Below are positions 61,387 through 64,000 of a stretch of 64,000 nt of DNA, one piece after another. This DNA is from Acinetobacter oleivorans DR1 (lineage in GTDB: Bacteria > Pseudomonadota > Gammaproteobacteria > Pseudomonadales > Moraxellaceae): assembly GCF_000196795.1 (NCBI RefSeq), contig NC_014259.1:2604001-2668000 (forward strand). The letters are read 5' to 3'. The position numbers and the translations under genes were made by a program. Position 1 is the stretch's first letter; each line of letters begins with the position of its first letter. Under the pieces are notes generated by a model. The model worked only from the letters and a program-made list of their open reading frames with translations, made no database searches and was not told the DNA's origin.

Positions 61387-64000
61387 TTAGGCCACAGGTG
61401 CCAATGTAAATAGCACTTGTCCTGTTTTTACGGTTTGCCCTTTTTCAATGGTAATGGTTTCAACCTTCATGCGTTCGGGCGCAATAATTGGAATTTCAAT
61501 TTTCATTGCCTCAATCACCGCAAGGGTTGCACCTTCTTCAACAATATCTCCCGATGCACATTCAATTTTCCAGATTGACCCCGGCATGTGTGATTCGACT
61601 GCACAACCGCCTTCAGGAATAACCACGGTTTCACCTTCATCTACAGCATCTAGGCTTTCAGAGATATATTCTTGTAAACCTGCTTCGTGCCAACGGCGAC
61701 GTTCAGCCTCGAAATTGGCTTGTTGCATGTCTTTAAAGGCTTGAATGCTGTCTTGATGTGTTTTTAAAAACGCGTTGTATTCTTTTAAATTGAGTACACC
61801 GTCTTCAATACGAAGTTGTAGGCGGCCCGCCTTAAAGTCTTCACGCATTTGCAAAAGTTCAGTCTCAGAAACTTCATAAAACTTCACTTGGTCAAAAAAG
61901 CGTAATAACCACGGTTTGCCATCTTCGAAGTCGGCATTTTTACGGTAACGACTCCACATTTGAGTGGTACGGCCAACAAACTGATAGCCACCTGGCCCTT
62001 CCATGCCGTATACACACATATAGGCACCGCCAATACCGACGGCATTTTCAGGTGTCCAAGTTCTCGCAGGGTTATATTTTGTGGTGACTAAACGTTGGCG
62101 TGGGTCGAGCGGTGTTGCAACAGGTGCTCCTAAATAGACATCACCTAAACCCATCACCAAATAGTTTGCACTATAGACCACATCTTTAACTGCTTGCTTA
62201 GAAGCCAAACCATTAATACGACGAATAAACTCGACGTTATCTGGGCACCACGGCGCATCTGGTCGAACAATTTGTGTGTAGCGCTCGGTGGCAAGTTGAG
62301 TTTGTGAATCTTCCCAAGCTAAAGGCAAATAGACAGTTCGTGAAGGCACCTGCATATTTTGAATATCGGGTAACTCGGCTTCTGCTTGCTGAAGTTTTTG
62401 TAAAAGTTCACGTTGATCGAGCTGGATTGAATCAAAATGAATTTGTAGTGAACGGATACCCGGTGTTAGGTCAATAATGCCCTGAATGTTTTGATCTTTG
62501 ACCCATTGCATGAGCGCATGAATACGGAAGCGTAAATTTAGATCGAGTACTAACTCACCATATTCCACCAACAAATAGCTATTTCCTGCTGGTCGATAGG
62601 TCACGTTTGGTAAATCAGTTTTACCTTCTAAAGTGGCTAAAACAGCATCTTTTAAAGTGTCGGGCTCTGCTTGAATAGCTGGGTTAAAATTGATCTGAGT
62701 CGTATCAGCCGCGGTTAAGCTTTGATGATATTTTTGATCGAGTGTTTTTGCTTGCGCATAACTCACAGGTACAAATTTAACTTTATCACCTGCTTTAAGT
62801 TGTCCAATTTTCCAAAGCTCGGAATGAATCACTACCGCAGGGCAAACAAAGCCACCTAAGCTTGGACCATCTGGACCCAAAATAATTGGCATATCGCCCG
62901 TAAAATCAATTGCCCCAATCGCATACGCATTGTCGTGAATATTGGAAGGATGTAAACCTGCCTCACCGCCATCTTCACGTGCCCACTCAGGTTTTGGTCC
63001 AATTAAACGAATACCTGTACGGCTTGAGTTATAGTGAATTTCGAACTCGTTGGCAAAAAAGGTATCAATATCTTGTTTGGTGAAAAAATCTGGTGCGCCA
63101 TGTGGGCCATACATGACTGCAATTTCCCAGTTTTGAGTAAAGCTAGGAATTTGTGCTTGAGCTAAAGTAGTAGTCGATTGAGCGGAATATTCAGTAATTG
63201 GCAACATATCACCAATTAATAAATTACGACCTGCGTGCCCACCAAACTGACCCAAAGTGAAAGTCGCCTGCGACCCTAAATAGTCAGGAACATCGAAACC
63301 ATCTTTAACACCAATATAGCTACGGCAACCTGAACGGATAAGCCCGCATTTTAAAACTTGGCCTTTTTTTACATTAATGGTTTGCCACATCGGCACAAGT
63401 TCACCATCAAGTTTTGATGGCATATCACCACCTGTAATGACAATTTGGCTGTCGCAGTGAAACTTTAAAGTTGGCCCTTGCAAGGTGCATTCAAGCCCTG
63501 CCGTATTTGGCTCATTGGCTAAAAGCTGGTTTGCTACAGTTAAACTGAGCGGATCGATAGCACCTGATGGCGGCACCCCAACATCCCAATAACCTAGTCG
63601 ACCTGTTACGTCTTGAATGGCGGTTTGAATACCAGCCTGCAACACCTCAATTTTTTGAGTTTTCCATTCAAACGTATTTAAAAACCGAGTGGTTTGAGTA
63701 CCTAAAGCAAACACATCGCAAGCAATAATATTTTGCAAATATTCTAAATTGGTTTCGATACCAGCCACCTGTGTGTTGGCAAGACTGGCACACATTGCCT
63801 GTATGGCTTGCTCTCGTGTTGCAGCGGTCACAATAATTTTAGCAATCATTGGGTCATAAAAAGACGAAACCGTTGAACCTGTTTCTACCCATGTTTCGAC
63901 TCGGGTTTGCGGGTCAAATTTAACATGTGTAAGTAGGCCCGCACTTGGCTGGAACTGTTTAATCGGGTCTTCGGCATAAAGACGGACCTGAATGGAATGT
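61387..64000 (-). CDS. uca: urea carboxylase, C-terminal two thirds (5' end outside window)
   Basis: Urea carboxylase uses ATP and biotin to turn urea into allophanate. The frame is open past 63849 to the window edge, with biotin-carboxylase C-domain sequence (RLYAEDPIKQF, then TGSTVSSFYDPMIAKII), so the gene begins beyond base 64000. Next comes a KipA-type domain (IQDVTGRLGYWDVGVPPSGA), then a KipI-type domain (LVEYGELVLDLNLRFRIHAL), and a C-terminal biotin carrier with IEAMKIEI, the Lys being biotinylated. This order is that of urea carboxylase, not of propionyl- or acetyl-CoA carboxylase. It pairs with the allophanate hydrolase at 57742. Confidence 0.95.
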   Translation of the reverse strand, partial: HSIQVRLYAEDPIKQFQPSAGLLTHVKFDPQTRVETWVETGSTVSSFYDPMIAKIIVTAATREQAIQAMCASLANTQVAGIETNLEYLQNIIACDVFALGTQTTRFLNTFEWKTQKIEVLQAGIQTAIQDVTGRLGYWDVGVPPSGAIDPLSLTVANQLLANEPNTAGLECTLQGPTLKFHCDSQIVITGGDMPSKLDGELVPMWQTINVKKGQVLKCGLIRSGCRSYIGVKDGFDVPDYLGSQATFTLGQFGGHAGRNLLIGDMLPITEYSAQSTTTLAQAQIPSFTQNWEIAVMYGPHGAPDFFTKQDIDTFFANEFEIHYNSSRTGIRLIGPKPEWAREDGGEAGLHPSNIHDNAYAIGAIDFTGDMPIILGPDGPSLGGFVCPAVVIHSELWKIGQLKAGDKVKFVPVSYAQAKTLDQKYHQSLTAADTTQINFNPAIQAEPDTLKDAVLATLEGKTDLPNVTYRPAGNSYLLVEYGELVLDLNLRFRIHALMQWVKDQNIQGIIDLTPGIRSLQIHFDSIQLDQRELLQKLQQAEAELPDIQNMQVPSRTVYLPLAWEDSQTQLATERYTQIVRPDAPWCPDNVEFIRRINGLASKQAVKDVVYSANYLVMGLGDVYLGAPVATPLDPRQRLVTTKYNPARTWTPENAVGIGGAYMCVYGMEGPGGYQFVGRTTQMWSRYRKNADFEDGKPWLLRFFDQVKFYEVSETELLQMREDFKAGRLQLRIEDGVLNLKEYNAFLKTHQDSIQAFKDMQQANFEAERRRWHEAGLQEYISESLDAVDEGETVVIPEGGCAVESHMPGSIWKIECASGDIVEEGATLAVIEAMKIEIPIIAPERMKVETITIEKGQTVKTGQVLFTLAPVA

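Overview
The window looks like an Acinetobacter chromosome, probably the A. calcoaceticus-baumannii complex. This rests on the AT-rich base composition, the gene order of the type VI secretion (T6SS) locus with a TagX-type M15 peptidase and an AsaA-like periplasmic protein but no TssJ lipoprotein, and paired large VgrGs. No tRNA, rRNA, CRISPR array, insertion sequence or prophage was recognised.

Layout. 1-12.3 kb: mixed housekeeping genes. These are the end of an EamA transporter, a DapA-like lyase, two lipoproteins (one DUF333 + I78), soxR with a SoxR box in its own leader, queH, a MocR regulator divergent from a GNAT acetyltransferase, a YcaQ/AlkX-type DNA glycosylase, and a deaminase-MFS-ankyrin operon divergent from a LysR regulator. 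12.3-34.0 kb: the main T6SS locus, all on the minus strand, in the order asaA-like, tssB, tssC, hcp, tssE, tssF, tssG, an unknown membrane protein, tssM, tagF, an ompA-like gene, PAAR, clpV, tssA, tssK, tssL, an accessory membrane protein, tagX. 34.0-52.0 kb: two vgrG effector islands on the same strand. Island 1 has vgrG, a DUF4123-type adaptor that appears broken by a frameshift, a VasX-like pore-forming toxin, two paralogous membrane proteins (likely immunity) and a Sel1 lipoprotein. Island 2 has a vgrG with an extra C-terminal domain, a PoNe-type DNase and its PoNi-type immunity protein, followed by a decayed Rhs C-terminus and a row of orphan immunity-like genes. 52.0-54.8 kb: a LysR regulator divergent from an MFS exporter and an NTF2-like protein. 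54.8-64.0 kb: a urea assimilation block (ABC permease and ATPase; on the other strand a small ORF, a NikR-like regulator, allophanate hydrolase and the ABC binding lipoprotein; then urea carboxylase running off the end), interrupted by an HxlR regulator and a quinone reductase.

How the parts work together. The main locus encodes the sheath, tube, baseplate, membrane complex and recycling ATPase, and the two vgrG islands supply loaded spikes. All three transcription units appear to start from the same promoter architecture, a TAGACA box, 17 bp, then TAAAAT or TAAATT, with a small dyad over the -35 box, which suggests common control of machine and warheads. In the urea block the NikR-like protein has lost the nickel ligands. 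Two near-consensus sigma-54 promoters, one before the ABC genes and one before the regulator operon, are each followed at once by a 28-bp site of NikR type (7-bp halves, 14-bp gap). Together these suggest a nitrogen-controlled urea uptake and carboxylation regulon with its own non-nickel NikR-family regulator, which is the most coherent apparently undescribed system in the window.
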